64,000 nucleotides of DNA from CAIYOL01 sp964507485 (GCA_964507485.1 CAZDQP010000002.1:1-64000); one strand, 5' to 3'. Counted from the stretch's first letter, positions 8,166 through 18,044 are shown. The notes: generated by a model from the letters alone, not told the origin. Translations and numbers: made by a program.

Positions 8166-9572
8166 ATGTTAAAAAGGTACGCGGCATTTTTTTCGCTGCT
8201 TCGCTCAATTATAGATGTTATAATTATCGCCGTTGTCTGGATTGCCGTCTACTTCGTTCGGTTTAACCTGGGGATATTCGCTACCACAAAGGGGATACCA
8301 AGTTTTCAAAGGCACCTGAGTCTGGGGCTGCCGGTGGTATGTATTTGCTACATAGGGTGTTTATGGTCGGGTCTTTACAAATCCAAACGAGTCCAGGACC
8401 TGCTCAGGCACCTTGTGGATATTATGAAGGCAAGCCTACTGAGCAGTTTGTTAGTGCTGGCATTTCTCTATTACATTCAGGATGTGCCCTACTCAAGGAA
8501 GCTACTGATATTGTTCATAATGATGCTGTTCGGGGGGCTTTGCATCTCACACGTATTGTCGATAGAAAGCTTACGGTTTCTGCGGAGAAGAGGATATAAC
8601 CTGCGGTATTATGCAGTGGTCGGAGCAGGGAAAAAGGGACAACTGCTGGTTCGTGACATTAAGAAAATGGGCTGGCTGGGATTAAGATGCGGATTTTTCG
8701 TGGATAATAATCCTCATCGAATCGGCACAGCGTTGTCGGGAGTACCAGTGTACGGTCCTATTTCAAAATTAGCAGAGCTTGTGAAAAGCAAGAGAATAGA
8801 CGAGGTTTATCTCACCCTCAGCGGGAGTGAAGCCCAAGAAGCATATCCAATTCTCGAGTCTCTCCAGTGCACTGGAGTAACTATTCGCATCGTTCCTGAC
8901 TGGGGCAATCTTATGTCTATAAGTGATGCGGAAGGCGTGCCAATCGGCTCTCAACTTCTTTTCTCGTCAGCGGACTCGCCGTTGAGCGGGTATAACATCG
9001 TATTGAAGGAAATTTTTGACCGAGTAATGGGGTTAGTATTTCTTATTATATTTTCGATTCCCATGGTAATAATCGGTGTGCTGATTAAACTATCCAGCAA
9101 AGGACCTGTTTTCTACAAACAGGTGCGGATAGGTATGGACCAGAAGGAATTCGAGATATTAAAGTTTCGCACAATGAGAGTTGATGCGGAGGAAGAAGAC
9201 GGTCCGCAATGGGCCAAGCCGAACGACCCGAGGCGCACGGCAATAGGCGCGTGGCTTCGACGAGGAAGTCTGGATGAGCTACCTCAGCTAATAAATGTAA
9301 TAAAAGGTGAAATGAGCCTTGTCGGGCCGCGGCCGGAGCGACCATGTTTTGCGAAACAATTCTCCGAGGAATATAAGAAGTATATGCTAAGACACAAGCT
9401 GAAAGCAGGAATGACAGGTTGGGCACAGGTAAACGGCTATCGCGGTGATACTTCCCTGAAAAAAAGATTGCAATATGATCTGTACTATATTAAGAACTGG
9501 TCGTTTTGGCTGGATCTTAGGGTGCTGTTTTTAACTCCATTGCGTATAATAAAAAGCAGAAATGCATATTAA
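8166..9572 (+). CDS. Polyprenyl-phosphate sugar-1-phosphate transferase (WbaP/WcaJ type)
   Basis: Initiating enzyme of polysaccharide synthesis: it transfers a hexose-1-phosphate from a nucleotide sugar to undecaprenyl phosphate at the inner membrane. Of its 468 residues, the N-terminal part has four hydrophobic segments (about 12-33, 51-70, 88-103, 112-131). A CoA-binding-like Rossmann domain follows, with VVGAGKKGQL at 151-160. A re-entrant or transmembrane helix at about 284-309 leads into the C-terminal Bac_transf catalytic domain, with KFRTM at 333-337, then DELPQLINV and SLVGPRPERP. AAAGGGG precedes the ATG. The sugar (glucose, galactose or other) cannot be read from the sequence. Its last 11 nt overlap the next gene, which implies coupled translation. 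Confidence 0.92.
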   Translation: MLKRYAAFFSLLRSIIDVIIIAVVWIAVYFVRFNLGIFATTKGIPSFQRHLSLGLPVVCICYIGCLWSGLYKSKRVQDLLRHLVDIMKASLLSSLLVLAFLYYIQDVPYSRKLLILFIMMLFGGLCISHVLSIESLRFLRRRGYNLRYYAVVGAGKKGQLLVRDIKKMGWLGLRCGFFVDNNPHRIGTALSGVPVYGPISKLAELVKSKRIDEVYLTLSGSEAQEAYPILESLQCTGVTIRIVPDWGNLMSISDAEGVPIGSQLLFSSADSPLSGYNIVLKEIFDRVMGLVFLIIFSIPMVIIGVLIKLSSKGPVFYKQVRIGMDQKEFEILKFRTMRVDAEEEDGPQWAKPNDPRRTAIGAWLRRGSLDELPQLINVIKGEMSLVGPRPERPCFAKQFSEEYKKYMLRHKLKAGMTGWAQVNGYRGDTSLKKRLQYDLYYIKNWSFWLDLRVLFLTPLRIIKSRNAY

Positions 9573-11091
9573 AACCTCTGATGAACAACTCAGTAGAAGC
9601 AGAGCTGCTATTCACATCTCAATTCTGCTGGGGGTTGCATTTTGTATTGGCATATATCTTGTCAGTACGATGGTTCTTATTTCAAAAGACGGGATAACCT
9701 TCATAGAATATGCCAAAAACCTCGAGATATCCCCTCTCAAGACGGTCGAAAGAGAATATCAGCATCCCGGGTATCCCATTTTGATAACCGCCGCACACAA
9801 AATAGCCAAAATAGGGCATAACGGCTCTTCACTACAAAGCTGGATTTATTCTGCCCAATCTGTAGCGCTGATATTCAGATTGTTGTCTGTGTTGTTACTT
9901 TATTTATTAGGGAAAAAGATTGTGGGAGAGAGATTCAGCTTTTGGGCTATTTTAATTCTTATTCTTCTTCCTGATTCTGCGAAACTCGGAAGCGATGCCC
10001 TCAGTGATTGGCCACATATTTTCTTTTTATCCGCTGGTTTTCTGTTGCTGATACACGGAGCAACAAGTGGCAAATGGTGGCTGTTTGGTCTTTCGGGGCT
10101 GTTATCTGGAATGGGTTACTTAATTCGACCTGAATGTGCACAGATAGTCGTGATTGGTATTCTTTGGCTGGGATTGCAGTTTTTCTGGTCGCAACGGATT
10201 ATGAGTAAATATAAATCGGGATTTGCGCTAGTACTGCTGCTGATTGGTTTTCTGCTTATAGCCGGGCCTTATATGAAACTGAAGGGAGCAGCATTTCCTA
10301 AAAAGCAGTTGGTCAATTCCACAGCCAGCACACAATCCTCTGATTATGAAGAAGAAATACAAAGCCGCTCAAAGAGTATATGTGCAGCCAGTTTTGCACC
10401 GTTAGATATTGCAAAAGCGTTGCATAAACTGGAGCAAAGAATCAGCGAGACACTAATATGGTTTTTTGTACCAGCTTTATTAATAGGTATGTACAAAATT
10501 TTTCGAAATCGGAACTGGTATAAGCCAGAAAAGTTTTTTGTAATAGCCCTAATTACCCTCAACATATTCATAATGACATTGCTATATTGCAAATATAACT
10601 ATATGAGCAGAAGACATACTTTGCCGTTGGTAACATTTACAATTTTTTACATTCCCGTCGGTTTAGAGGCATTAGCATCATGGCTCGATAAATACTTATC
10701 CAAAACATTTGAACGGTTTTTCGCTATCAAGGCCAATGTGGACTTTTGGTTTATGGTTTTATTGGTAACCGGTATTTTTGTATGCGGTCCTAAATTATTA
10801 AAACCTATCCGTATAGAAAAACAAGGATATCGTGACGCTGCTGAGTGGTTCACAACTCATACTAACGAGAAAGATATTATAGCGGCACCCGATGTTCGTA
10901 TTGGTTTTTATTCCGGCCGCAGAAGTGTCAAGTATGATGGTGGAGCTATACCAAAGGAAGCCCAATATGTGGTAAAAGTATTCGAAGAGGAAAAAAATAT
11001 ATCGAGTGTTGAGGAAATATTACATACAAAAACCGTCTTTTCTGCTGAGGGGAGATATAAGGGAGCTAAAGTTGTTATTTTCAGGCAATAA
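9562..11091 (+). CDS. GT39-like membrane glycosyltransferase
   Basis: A 509-residue polytopic membrane protein of the ArnT/PMT (GT39, PF13231-like) type. These use polyprenyl-phosphate sugars to glycosylate lipid or protein on the periplasmic face. About ten hydrophobic segments are spread through the first 400 residues. After the first lies the loop DGITFIEYAKNLE, with the family's conserved acidic residue, followed by HPGYPILI. The C-terminal part (about 410-509) is a small soluble domain. It overlaps the sugar-phosphate transferase gene by 11 nt, so the two are translationally coupled. It may add a side-chain sugar to the glycan made by the adjacent locus, but acceptor and donor are unknown. 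Confidence 0.75.
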   Translation: MHIKTSDEQLSRSRAAIHISILLGVAFCIGIYLVSTMVLISKDGITFIEYAKNLEISPLKTVEREYQHPGYPILITAAHKIAKIGHNGSSLQSWIYSAQSVALIFRLLSVLLLYLLGKKIVGERFSFWAILILILLPDSAKLGSDALSDWPHIFFLSAGFLLLIHGATSGKWWLFGLSGLLSGMGYLIRPECAQIVVIGILWLGLQFFWSQRIMSKYKSGFALVLLLIGFLLIAGPYMKLKGAAFPKKQLVNSTASTQSSDYEEEIQSRSKSICAASFAPLDIAKALHKLEQRISETLIWFFVPALLIGMYKIFRNRNWYKPEKFFVIALITLNIFIMTLLYCKYNYMSRRHTLPLVTFTIFYIPVGLEALASWLDKYLSKTFERFFAIKANVDFWFMVLLVTGIFVCGPKLLKPIRIEKQGYRDAAEWFTTHTNEKDIIAAPDVRIGFYSGRRSVKYDGGAIPKEAQYVVKVFEEEKNISSVEEILHTKTVFSAEGRYKGAKVVIFRQ

Positions 11092-11125
11092 CATCAATCC
11101 AAAACTCTGAATGGATTCAGATGTT
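11090..11125. terminator. Inverted repeat between convergent genes
   Basis: AACATCAATCCA (11090-11101) pairs with TGGATT (11112-11117) and GATGTT (11120-11125), giving two 6-bp stems separated by a 2-nt bulge. It sits where the GT39-like gene (+) and the long minus-strand operon converge, and overlaps the stop of the minus-strand gene. This position suits a bidirectional terminator, although no strong T-tract is present. Confidence 0.4.
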
Positions 11126-13174
11126 CTCATCAATTATAGATTGAATGTATTTCTGCATCGACTTCTGGTAAACGGGTCTGTCGAATCTAAGCACATTATC
11201 ACGACATCTTCGGGAGTCAAAGCGGTCTCTTGCTCTTTCAAATAAAGAAATGCTTTTTCGCAGCGCTTCGTGAGTTTGTTCATAGAAAAAAATTCCTGTA
11301 GCATTTGCATTCGCCGTCTGTGTGTTGTCCAAGCCAATTATTGTTTCCAAAGCCCCACCTTTTCCAAAAGCTATAACCTGCTTGCCGCATGCCTGCGCTT
11401 CAAGGGGGACTATACCAAAATCTTCTTCGCCGGGAAATATGACGGCTCTGCATTTTTTCAAATATTCGACAACCTCATTGTCATCAGCATTATCAACAAA
11501 AGAGATATTAGCAGAAGCCATATTTTTCAAGTGGGGCAATTCAGGGCCGTTTCCTACAATCACAAGTTTTTGCCCAGTATTAGCAAATGCCTTAACAGCT
11601 ATATCTATCCGTTTATAAGGAACTAACGCGGAAAGGACAAGGTAGTAACCATCATCGCAATCAGAGACGGCAAATCGAGAACATTCAACCGGAGGATAAA
11701 TAACAATTGAATCTCTATTGTAGGCTTCTCTTATGCGATTCTGAGTATTTTTGCTGTTAGCTATGAAGTGTATTACCCTAGAAGAAGTTCTCGCATCCCA
11801 GTTTTTGAGCTGGTCCAAAACGAATCCCGCAAGTATTCTTTGTGTTTTACTCAGCGTATTCAAATACTCATCCCGCATATGCCAAGCATATCTCATTGGG
11901 GTATGACAATAACATATATGCAAAAGGCCCTTCGGCACTCTGACACCCTTTGCAACACAATGGCTAAAACTCAAGACACAGTCATATCCACTGAAATCGA
12001 ATTGTTGTATGGCATGAGGAAAAAGCGGCAGGTAAATCCTGAATTTTCTTATGCTACCCGGCAATTTCTGTATATACGAAGTTTGTATTTTATGTGCCTC
12101 TATATTTTTCGAGACGTCGCCGCTGAAATGCACTAAAGTAAAGATATCGGCATCTGGGTAAATTTCACATATAGCATCCAAACAACGTTCGCCACCCCGC
12201 ATGGCAGTCAGCCAGTCACAAACAAAGGCCAATTTGAATTGCTTTTTACGTTCCGGCGTCCGGTCTGCCGGAAACGAGGGACTCATAACCGGCTCAGTTT
12301 TTATAATCTTCGGTTTTATACGTTCATAACCTGTCCCCAGCTTGTATCCAAAATACTTTAAAAAGGTCCTCAATACAAATTCGGGAAACAAGTAATACTT
12401 TTTTCTCTTCAGCAAAAATCTGAATTCTGATTTTGCATACTTAATTCCTTCAACTTCGGCTTTCCCAAATTCTTTTAAGAGCCAATTTTCTGTTCTATGG
12501 AATGTTCCCACATCAAGATATCGTTTGAAATCCTGCCAGACAGTGTAATTGTGGGAATGCAAGACTATTGCCTCGGCGACATAAGCTATTTTATATCCTT
12601 TTAAAAATATTTTTGCGCCGGCACAGGCATCTTCTCCAAAAGGCAAACCCCTCTTAAAATATCCGATTTCCTCCAATGCGGACTTTCTATAAGCAGCGAA
12701 GGAATTGGACAAGAAAGCTGTTTTGATACTATATTCTTCCTTATCTCCCGGGTCTCTTGTGTAAGAGGTATTCGGATAATTAAACAATCTCAAATGCTCT
12801 GCAAATACGGATGCTCCAGGATACGGAACTTGCCTTCCAAATGCAGCTCCAACTTTTTTATCACCATCAAAAGGGCTGATGATGTTTTCAATAGCAAATT
12901 CATCGTGGGGCAGAGCATCCTGTGTCAAATAAACCAAAATGTCCCCTTTTGCTTTCATAGCCGCCATGGTCCTCGTCCCGCCGTGATCGAATTCTGCCCG
13001 TGGAATGGTTATAACGTTAGCTTGATGTGACTTAGCAATATCAGCAGTATTGTCATTTGATGACGAATCTACGACCATCAACTCATAATTTTTGACTGTT
13101 TGCGATTCGAGTCTTTCGAGTAAAGAAGACAGATGTCTTGAGGCGTTATAGGTAGGGACAATTATGGTGAGCAT
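11117..13174 (-). CDS. Two-domain glycosyltransferase, GT2 plus GT4
   Basis: A 685-residue fusion. Residues 1 to about 270 form a GT2 (GT-A fold) domain starting with TIIVPTYNASRHL; the acidic region YLTQDALPHD resembles rhamnosyltransferase-type members. After a linker (about 290-310), the C-terminal half is a GT4 (GT-B) domain. It begins with LAFVCDWLTAMRGGER, carries CYCHTPMRYAW as in WbaZ-like mannosyltransferases, and has the E-x7-E nucleotide-sugar motif in EEDFGIVPLEA. A single polypeptide thus probably adds two successive sugars. It is the last gene of the minus-strand run and ends at the convergent inverted repeat. Donor sugars cannot be assigned. Confidence 0.88.
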   Translation of the reverse strand: MLTIIVPTYNASRHLSSLLERLESQTVKNYELMVVDSSSNDNTADIAKSHQANVITIPRAEFDHGGTRTMAAMKAKGDILVYLTQDALPHDEFAIENIISPFDGDKKVGAAFGRQVPYPGASVFAEHLRLFNYPNTSYTRDPGDKEEYSIKTAFLSNSFAAYRKSALEEIGYFKRGLPFGEDACAGAKIFLKGYKIAYVAEAIVLHSHNYTVWQDFKRYLDVGTFHRTENWLLKEFGKAEVEGIKYAKSEFRFLLKRKKYYLFPEFVLRTFLKYFGYKLGTGYERIKPKIIKTEPVMSPSFPADRTPERKKQFKLAFVCDWLTAMRGGERCLDAICEIYPDADIFTLVHFSGDVSKNIEAHKIQTSYIQKLPGSIRKFRIYLPLFPHAIQQFDFSGYDCVLSFSHCVAKGVRVPKGLLHICYCHTPMRYAWHMRDEYLNTLSKTQRILAGFVLDQLKNWDARTSSRVIHFIANSKNTQNRIREAYNRDSIVIYPPVECSRFAVSDCDDGYYLVLSALVPYKRIDIAVKAFANTGQKLVIVGNGPELPHLKNMASANISFVDNADDNEVVEYLKKCRAVIFPGEEDFGIVPLEAQACGKQVIAFGKGGALETIIGLDNTQTANANATGIFFYEQTHEALRKSISLFERARDRFDSRRCRDNVLRFDRPVYQKSMQKYIQSIIDENI

Positions 13175-13202
13175 TTTTCAGCTATATAGTTAGTTGATAC
13201 AT

Positions 13203-14045
13203 TCACCTGCATCGCTGAGTAATTTTAACGAATGTTTTATTCAATATCATTGACCAAAAACCAACATTGGAATCAAACTTTTTCAACATTCGATAGTGGG
13301 TCGACAACCGTTTTTTTATGTGGCAGAGTTTTTTTAAAAAATTAATGATATTTATCTTTCCCGCTCTTTGTGCGCCCAACTGGTTTCGGGAATGCTGCCT
13401 GTACAGAACTGATGGAATTGACACATAAATAATCCTACCATACCTGCAGACATTAAGGGCGAGCCACCAGTCGTACATTACGGCTTCTTCTGGAACAGGT
13501 ATTGAAACGGCCTTAGCTTTTTTATTCACCATCACTGTGCAACCAGTTACAACATTATGAGCCATAATTTTTTTCAGATTATCACCCGTCTCAGGGAAAA
13601 GTTTCTGATAATTCCACAACGAATTTGCAATAGTTTTCAGTTCTGAATCTATAACCTGCAGGTCGGTATGTACTAATATAGGTTTGTCGGGATAAATCTG
13701 CTCGGCCGCTTTCATCGCATTTAGTGTCAGCTCAATTTTGTTCGGCATCCAGACATCGTCCTGGTCACTAAACATAATATATTCAGTATCCGCCTGCTGC
13801 AATAATCGCCCGAAATTCAAACTCGCCCCCAAACGACACCTATTATCCTTAATTAACCTGATTTTATCCGGCATTCGAGCCGTATATTCTTCCACGATTC
13901 GTACCGTATTATCCTCTGAACCGTCATCCCCAATCAAAAGCTGCCAGCGCTGATTGGTCTGAGTGATGATAGAATCCAACTGCTGCTGCAGGAATTGCCC
14001 CCCATTATAAGTGGCCATACAGATTGAGATTTCAGTTCGAGCCAT
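13203..14045 (-). CDS. GT2 glycosyltransferase
   Basis: A 280-residue GT-A fold glycosyltransferase. The N-terminus EISICMATYNGGQFL is the nucleotide-binding start of GT2 enzymes. LLIGDDGSEDNT follows, and the metal-binding acidic motif is SDQDDVW. The C-terminal part (HSRNQLGAQ and the region after it) resembles rhamnosyl- or glucosyltransferases of O-antigen loci. No membrane helix is evident, so it probably acts at the cytoplasmic face on lipid-linked intermediates. It lies 28 nt upstream of the GT2-GT4 fusion in the same transcription direction. The sugar is unknown. Confidence 0.88.
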   Translation of the reverse strand: MARTEISICMATYNGGQFLQQQLDSIITQTNQRWQLLIGDDGSEDNTVRIVEEYTARMPDKIRLIKDNRCRLGASLNFGRLLQQADTEYIMFSDQDDVWMPNKIELTLNAMKAAEQIYPDKPILVHTDLQVIDSELKTIANSLWNYQKLFPETGDNLKKIMAHNVVTGCTVMVNKKAKAVSIPVPEEAVMYDWWLALNVCRYGRIIYVSIPSVLYRQHSRNQLGAQRAGKINIINFLKKLCHIKKRLSTHYRMLKKFDSNVGFWSMILNKTFVKITQRCR

Positions 14046-14069
14046 TTTATGCTTTCAAACTGTGCAAAG

Positions 14070-14966
14070 TCAGGGAGTGAATTTATCACAAAGGCCGCAA
14101 AACGCCAAGAAAGCCCTTGATATCAGCCGTATGCTAAACGGATATAATCTAAGAGCGCTAATTATATAACGATGCCCCCTTCTAATCTTTCCATCTGCGA
14201 CCAACAAACTACCAATTTTTATCCTGTATCTCGCCAGTAGTCTTTTATCTGTTTTGAACTCATCGCGGTTTTTTTCCAGAACCAATTCCATCGCCTCAAT
14301 CAGACTACCAGGTCTGTCAGAAACATTGTCTGAGTCGTAATGTGCAATCACTAACGGTTCATCGACGCATCTGAAGTGATATCGCTTCGATATTCTAAGC
14401 CACATTTCCCAATCGACAAGATTACGAAGTCTCTCGTCGAACAGCCCCATTTCGTCGAAACACTCCTTTTTTACAATGACAACAGGGCTTCCTATAAAAT
14501 TGCCCTTCAAAAGCTCTTTGTGTATATCACCATCTTTTTTTCTAACCCAAGAAAATGGGATATAAGTTCTATTGTTTTTCCATGTTTTCCAGAATCCAGT
14601 ATATATAACACCAACCTGCGGCGGCGCTTTATCCAAGAGTTCCATCTGCTTAGCCAGTTTTCCGGGAAGCCATTCATCGTCGCTATCCTGGTATGCTATG
14701 TATTCAGACACAGCGGTCTTTATGCCTGTATTCCGCGCTGCCGCCTCACCTTTGTTTTTCTCATGCCGAACGTATTTGATTCTCTTGTCATTGAAGCTGT
14801 TAATAATTTCTTCAGTGTTATCGGTTGAGGCATCATTTACAATAATAAGTTCAAAATTCTGAAAAGTCTGGTTCAACACGCTCTTAACAGCACGAGCTAT
14901 CAACTGACTTCGATTATAGGTCGGGATAATGATGCTGACAGCCGGTTTGTTTTCCGTCTCAATCAT
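14070..14966 (-). CDS. GT2 glycosyltransferase
   Basis: A 298-residue GT2 enzyme. VSIIIPTYNRSQLI opens the Rossmann-like half, LIIVNDASTDNT and AAARNTGI are standard family blocks, and the metal site is YQDSDDEWLPGKL. The later WEMWLRISKRY segment carries the usual acidic general-base region. The basic, hydrophobic C-terminus (about 255-298) may associate with the membrane. It is one of four tandem GT2 genes (13203-16857) with gaps of only 1-24 nt, consistent with stepwise assembly of one repeat unit. Acceptor and donor are not predictable. Confidence 0.88.
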   Translation of the reverse strand: MIETENKPAVSIIIPTYNRSQLIARAVKSVLNQTFQNFELIIVNDASTDNTEEIINSFNDKRIKYVRHEKNKGEAAARNTGIKTAVSEYIAYQDSDDEWLPGKLAKQMELLDKAPPQVGVIYTGFWKTWKNNRTYIPFSWVRKKDGDIHKELLKGNFIGSPVVIVKKECFDEMGLFDERLRNLVDWEMWLRISKRYHFRCVDEPLVIAHYDSDNVSDRPGSLIEAMELVLEKNRDEFKTDKRLLARYRIKIGSLLVADGKIRRGHRYIISALRLYPFSIRLISRAFLAFCGLCDKFTP

Positions 14967-14984
14967 TTTAATTATTCAAGACAC

Positions 14985-15806
14985 TCAGGGTTTCAACAAC
15001 TGACACTTCAGATTACGCACGAAAGAAACAGGCAAAGGCCATAAAAGAAGATTACGCATTAAGCCGTAAAAAGCCCAGAACGAAAAATCAAAGTTATCAA
15101 GAATAATTCTGAGTCTCGACTTTAACTGCTGATTACGCCAGCCCAGTGAAATACCACCGGGTGTAACATATGTTCGCACTAAATACTCCGGGATATTCGC
15201 CACTTTAAACCGTTTTGCAACTTTAAAGAAGAGAGCGAAATCCTCAGCAGAAGGATGTTCCGTGGAGTAAAAGCCGACTTCCTCAAATACTTCCTGGCGG
15301 CACATTACGGTCGGGTGGCAAAACATATTATTCAAAAACATTCTCTTTCGGATATTCTCGTGCTTTTCCGGCGGGCAAAACCTCCATAGCGGTTTACCGA
15401 TACTATCGACAAATAATGCCCACGAACCTACCAAAAAGACATCAGGGTTGTTTTTTAGAAACTCTCTCTGTTTGGCAAACCTATCAGGAGAACATATATC
15501 ATCGGCATCAAGGCGAGCAATATATTTGTACTTCCGACGGTCGCAGATATGCCTTAGTCCACGATTCAGGGCATATTCGATACCCTCATTTTTTGGTGAG
15601 AACAAGACTGTGGTCGCAGGATATATCCACCGCAACTGCTCCTGTTCAATCGGGTCACTGCTGCCATCATCTGAAACCAGCACGTCAACCGGTATGGTTG
15701 TTTTAGCTACGGCGCACAATGACTGTTTCAATCCTTCAGGATTGTTATAATGTGGAATCAGAACTACAATATCCGTATCTTCCGGTACAGGATTTTTTAC
15801 ATCCAT
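14985..15806 (-). CDS. GT2 glycosyltransferase
   Basis: A 273-residue GT2 enzyme with VVLIPHYNNPEGLKQSL at the N-terminus, LVSDDGSSDPIE, and the metal-binding ARLDADDICSPDRF. The ATG at 15806 starts 2 nt after the previous gene's stop and is preferred. A TTG at 15824 would add six residues and overlap the upstream gene by 17 nt. Either way the gene looks translationally coupled. The HPSAEDFALFFKVAKRF segment carries the acidic pair common before the acceptor domain. Two weakly hydrophobic stretches near the C-terminus could attach it to the membrane. Confidence 0.86.
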   Translation of the reverse strand: MDVKNPVPEDTDIVVLIPHYNNPEGLKQSLCAVAKTTIPVDVLVSDDGSSDPIEQEQLRWIYPATTVLFSPKNEGIEYALNRGLRHICDRRKYKYIARLDADDICSPDRFAKQREFLKNNPDVFLVGSWALFVDSIGKPLWRFCPPEKHENIRKRMFLNNMFCHPTVMCRQEVFEEVGFYSTEHPSAEDFALFFKVAKRFKVANIPEYLVRTYVTPGGISLGWRNQQLKSRLRIILDNFDFSFWAFYGLMRNLLLWPLPVSFVRNLKCQLLKP

Positions 15807-15807
15807 A

Positions 15808-16857
15808 TCAGGCACCAGCTTCAAATATCAGCGTTCTCAGTTGTCTACATAAGTTCAGTAATCTTGCACCGAGCAAGCTTTTTAAAAGTAAATATAATAT
15901 CTCGGGCCTGCGGCATCCCAGCTGCCAAAGTATTCGCAGTTCTTTACGTGCATCCTTTAATTTATTGCCTCCTACAAATTCTCTTGCCAAAAAAAGATGG
16001 TACTCATACTTGCATGCTGCATCATTGCGAACAGGCAATCCATCAGGATACGACCGGACGAAGGTATCATACGAATCTTTGCCTGCAGCAAGTCGTTCCG
16101 TGTGAAGTTTTCTGGCAATATCAGCATACTGCTTTTGAATCGGCCACTTAGAAACACTGATAGCTTCGGCAGTAACTCTATACTGGTACAAGTGTTCAGA
16201 CAAAATGTCAATGTCAAAATATTGTGATAACCTCAACCACAAATCATAGTCCTGTGCGTGACGAAAGAATTCACGATAGAAACCAACTTTTTCCAAACAC
16301 GATTTTCTAACCATCGCTGAGCCGTGCATAAACAGATTTTTTCTTACCAGATGCCTCTTTATACCCTCTCGGGAGTACTTTGGAGTTTTGGTTGTCCGCA
16401 GAATGCCATTGACGTTGAAAAAGTCCCCGAGGCAACCGACTACAGCAACTTCCGTGTGAGTTTTCATATAATCTAATTGTCTTTCAAACCTTTTTGGGAG
16501 AGAAATATCATCAGCATCCTGGCGGGCTATGAATTCAGAATCAGCTAACCTGATTCCCCTATTTAACGAACGTGTCAGCCCGATATTGCTTTGAGTGACT
16601 ATTAATAACCGGTTGTCTTTAGCCTGATACTCAAGGAGCATATCCAGACTGTCATCTGTTGAGCCGTCATTGACAACAATAAACTCAAAGTCCTTACAGG
16701 TTTGATTCAGAATTGAGTCAACCGATTCCTGCAAATATTTTTTGCCATTATAGACAGACATAACAACAGAAATCGCAGGTGAATGTATAAAGTCCTCTGG
16801 CTTTATTATTTCAAAAGGCCCAGCAGCATCGACAACTTTTTCTCTTATTAAATTCAT
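15808..16857 (-). CDS. GT2 glycosyltransferase
   Basis: A 349-residue GT2 enzyme. The catalytic domain starts about residue 27 with PAISVVMSVYNGKKYL. FIVVNDGSTDDSLDML follows, and the metal site is ARQDADDISLPKRF. HAQDYDLWLRLSQYF is the usual downstream acidic block. The C-terminal ~110 residues form a helical region that may mediate partner or membrane contacts. It belongs to the tandem GT2 group and its stop is almost fused to the next gene's start. Its ARQDADD segment resembles the ARLDADD segment of the next gene, suggesting a distant paralogous relationship. Confidence 0.88.
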   Translation of the reverse strand: MNLIREKVVDAAGPFEIIKPEDFIHSPAISVVMSVYNGKKYLQESVDSILNQTCKDFEFIVVNDGSTDDSLDMLLEYQAKDNRLLIVTQSNIGLTRSLNRGIRLADSEFIARQDADDISLPKRFERQLDYMKTHTEVAVVGCLGDFFNVNGILRTTKTPKYSREGIKRHLVRKNLFMHGSAMVRKSCLEKVGFYREFFRHAQDYDLWLRLSQYFDIDILSEHLYQYRVTAEAISVSKWPIQKQYADIARKLHTERLAAGKDSYDTFVRSYPDGLPVRNDAACKYEYHLFLAREFVGGNKLKDARKELRILWQLGCRRPEILYLLLKSLLGARLLNLCRQLRTLIFEAGA

Positions 16858-16871
16858 TTTGAGATAATGAT

Positions 16872-18008
16872 TTATTTAGAAAGTTTTTCAATTACATCAT
16901 TTTCCTGTTTTGCCACAGTTTCAAGTGAAAATTTACTACGGATTGTATATGCAGCTTCCTGAGCTATATTGTTGTTCTGGAGCCGAGTGGCCCTGTTTAT
17001 CGCTTCAACAAGAAATTGCGAGTCAGTCCCTTTTGCCAAGTAACCGTTGACTCCGTCTTCTATAATCTGATTTATTCCCTCAACATCGGTTCCGATGCAT
17101 ACCAACCCACAGGCCATTGCTTCCAGTAATGTTTTCGGCATTCCTTCATAAAAAGAAGGCAGAATATAATAACCATAACGATTAAGAATTGCAGGCATTT
17201 CATTATTAGGGACAACACCTATGAAATTAACCTTCGCATTCAGATTTTTCACGTGGGTTTCCAGTTTACTGCGGATATCACCTCTGCCATATATGTCGAG
17301 CGTCAGGTCAGTTCTCGCAACGGCCTCGATGAGGTTAAAAAGATTTTTCTCTTCATTAAGCCGACCGACAAAAACGAGGCGGTCAGGATATTTTTGAACT
17401 GACTTCTCCGGCGTAAAAAGCTGCGTATCAACATAGTTGGGTATTACATGCATCGTTCCTTCAGACAAATGGTAATTTTCAAAAATATAGCATGCCTGAG
17501 TTTCGGTAGTGACAGTAATTACCGATGCGTTTCTATATGCGAGGCGCTCGGCTATTTTAATCAATCTTCGCCTGTGTCCTGAAGCATTCTGATTTTTACT
17601 AACAAGCGACCAAGTATAACCAGTTCTGACAACCAAAGGCTTATGATACAACCATTTAGTCAAAACGGCAGTCCAACTGCCGTCCATCTGATTAGTCTTT
17701 AAGATATCCGCCGATTTGAGCCAGTGGCGATTTAGTAAAGGCATAAGAAATGAATAAAGCAAACAACCCCATTTGCCCGAGAAGAAACGGGCCATAGGAA
17801 GAACTATTATATCCGGATGCAGCCGGCCAGCAGTTCTAAGTTTGGCTGCTACTTCAGTATCATCCGTGCCATAGGTCAGCCAATATATTTTACTGAAAAG
17901 TTTGTTGCGAAGATGCTCCTCATACAATTGTTTCTCACGGTCAAACAAGCCGCTGTCAAGCCAGAGCTTAAGGGAAACATCACGTGTGAAAAATAAGGCA
18001 AGCCGCAT
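16872..18008 (-). CDS. GT4 glycosyltransferase
   Basis: A 378-residue GT-B fold retaining glycosyltransferase. The C-terminal half is typical of GT4: RLVFVGRLNEEKNLFNLIEA, then LDIYGRGDIRSKLE, and the donor-binding E-x7-E in PSFYEGMPKTLLEAMACGL, followed by GTDVEGINQIIEDGVNGYLA. The N-terminal acceptor half is more divergent and begins MRLALFFTRDVSLKLW. It lies between the tandem GT2 genes and another GT4 gene, all in one direction. The donor sugar is unknown. Confidence 0.88.
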   Translation of the reverse strand: MRLALFFTRDVSLKLWLDSGLFDREKQLYEEHLRNKLFSKIYWLTYGTDDTEVAAKLRTAGRLHPDIIVLPMARFFSGKWGCLLYSFLMPLLNRHWLKSADILKTNQMDGSWTAVLTKWLYHKPLVVRTGYTWSLVSKNQNASGHRRRLIKIAERLAYRNASVITVTTETQACYIFENYHLSEGTMHVIPNYVDTQLFTPEKSVQKYPDRLVFVGRLNEEKNLFNLIEAVARTDLTLDIYGRGDIRSKLETHVKNLNAKVNFIGVVPNNEMPAILNRYGYYILPSFYEGMPKTLLEAMACGLVCIGTDVEGINQIIEDGVNGYLAKGTDSQFLVEAINRATRLQNNNIAQEAAYTIRSKFSLETVAKQENDVIEKLSK

Positions 18009-18044
18009 AGCATTAGGTAAAGAAAATTAGTAACCGGGCGGTAG

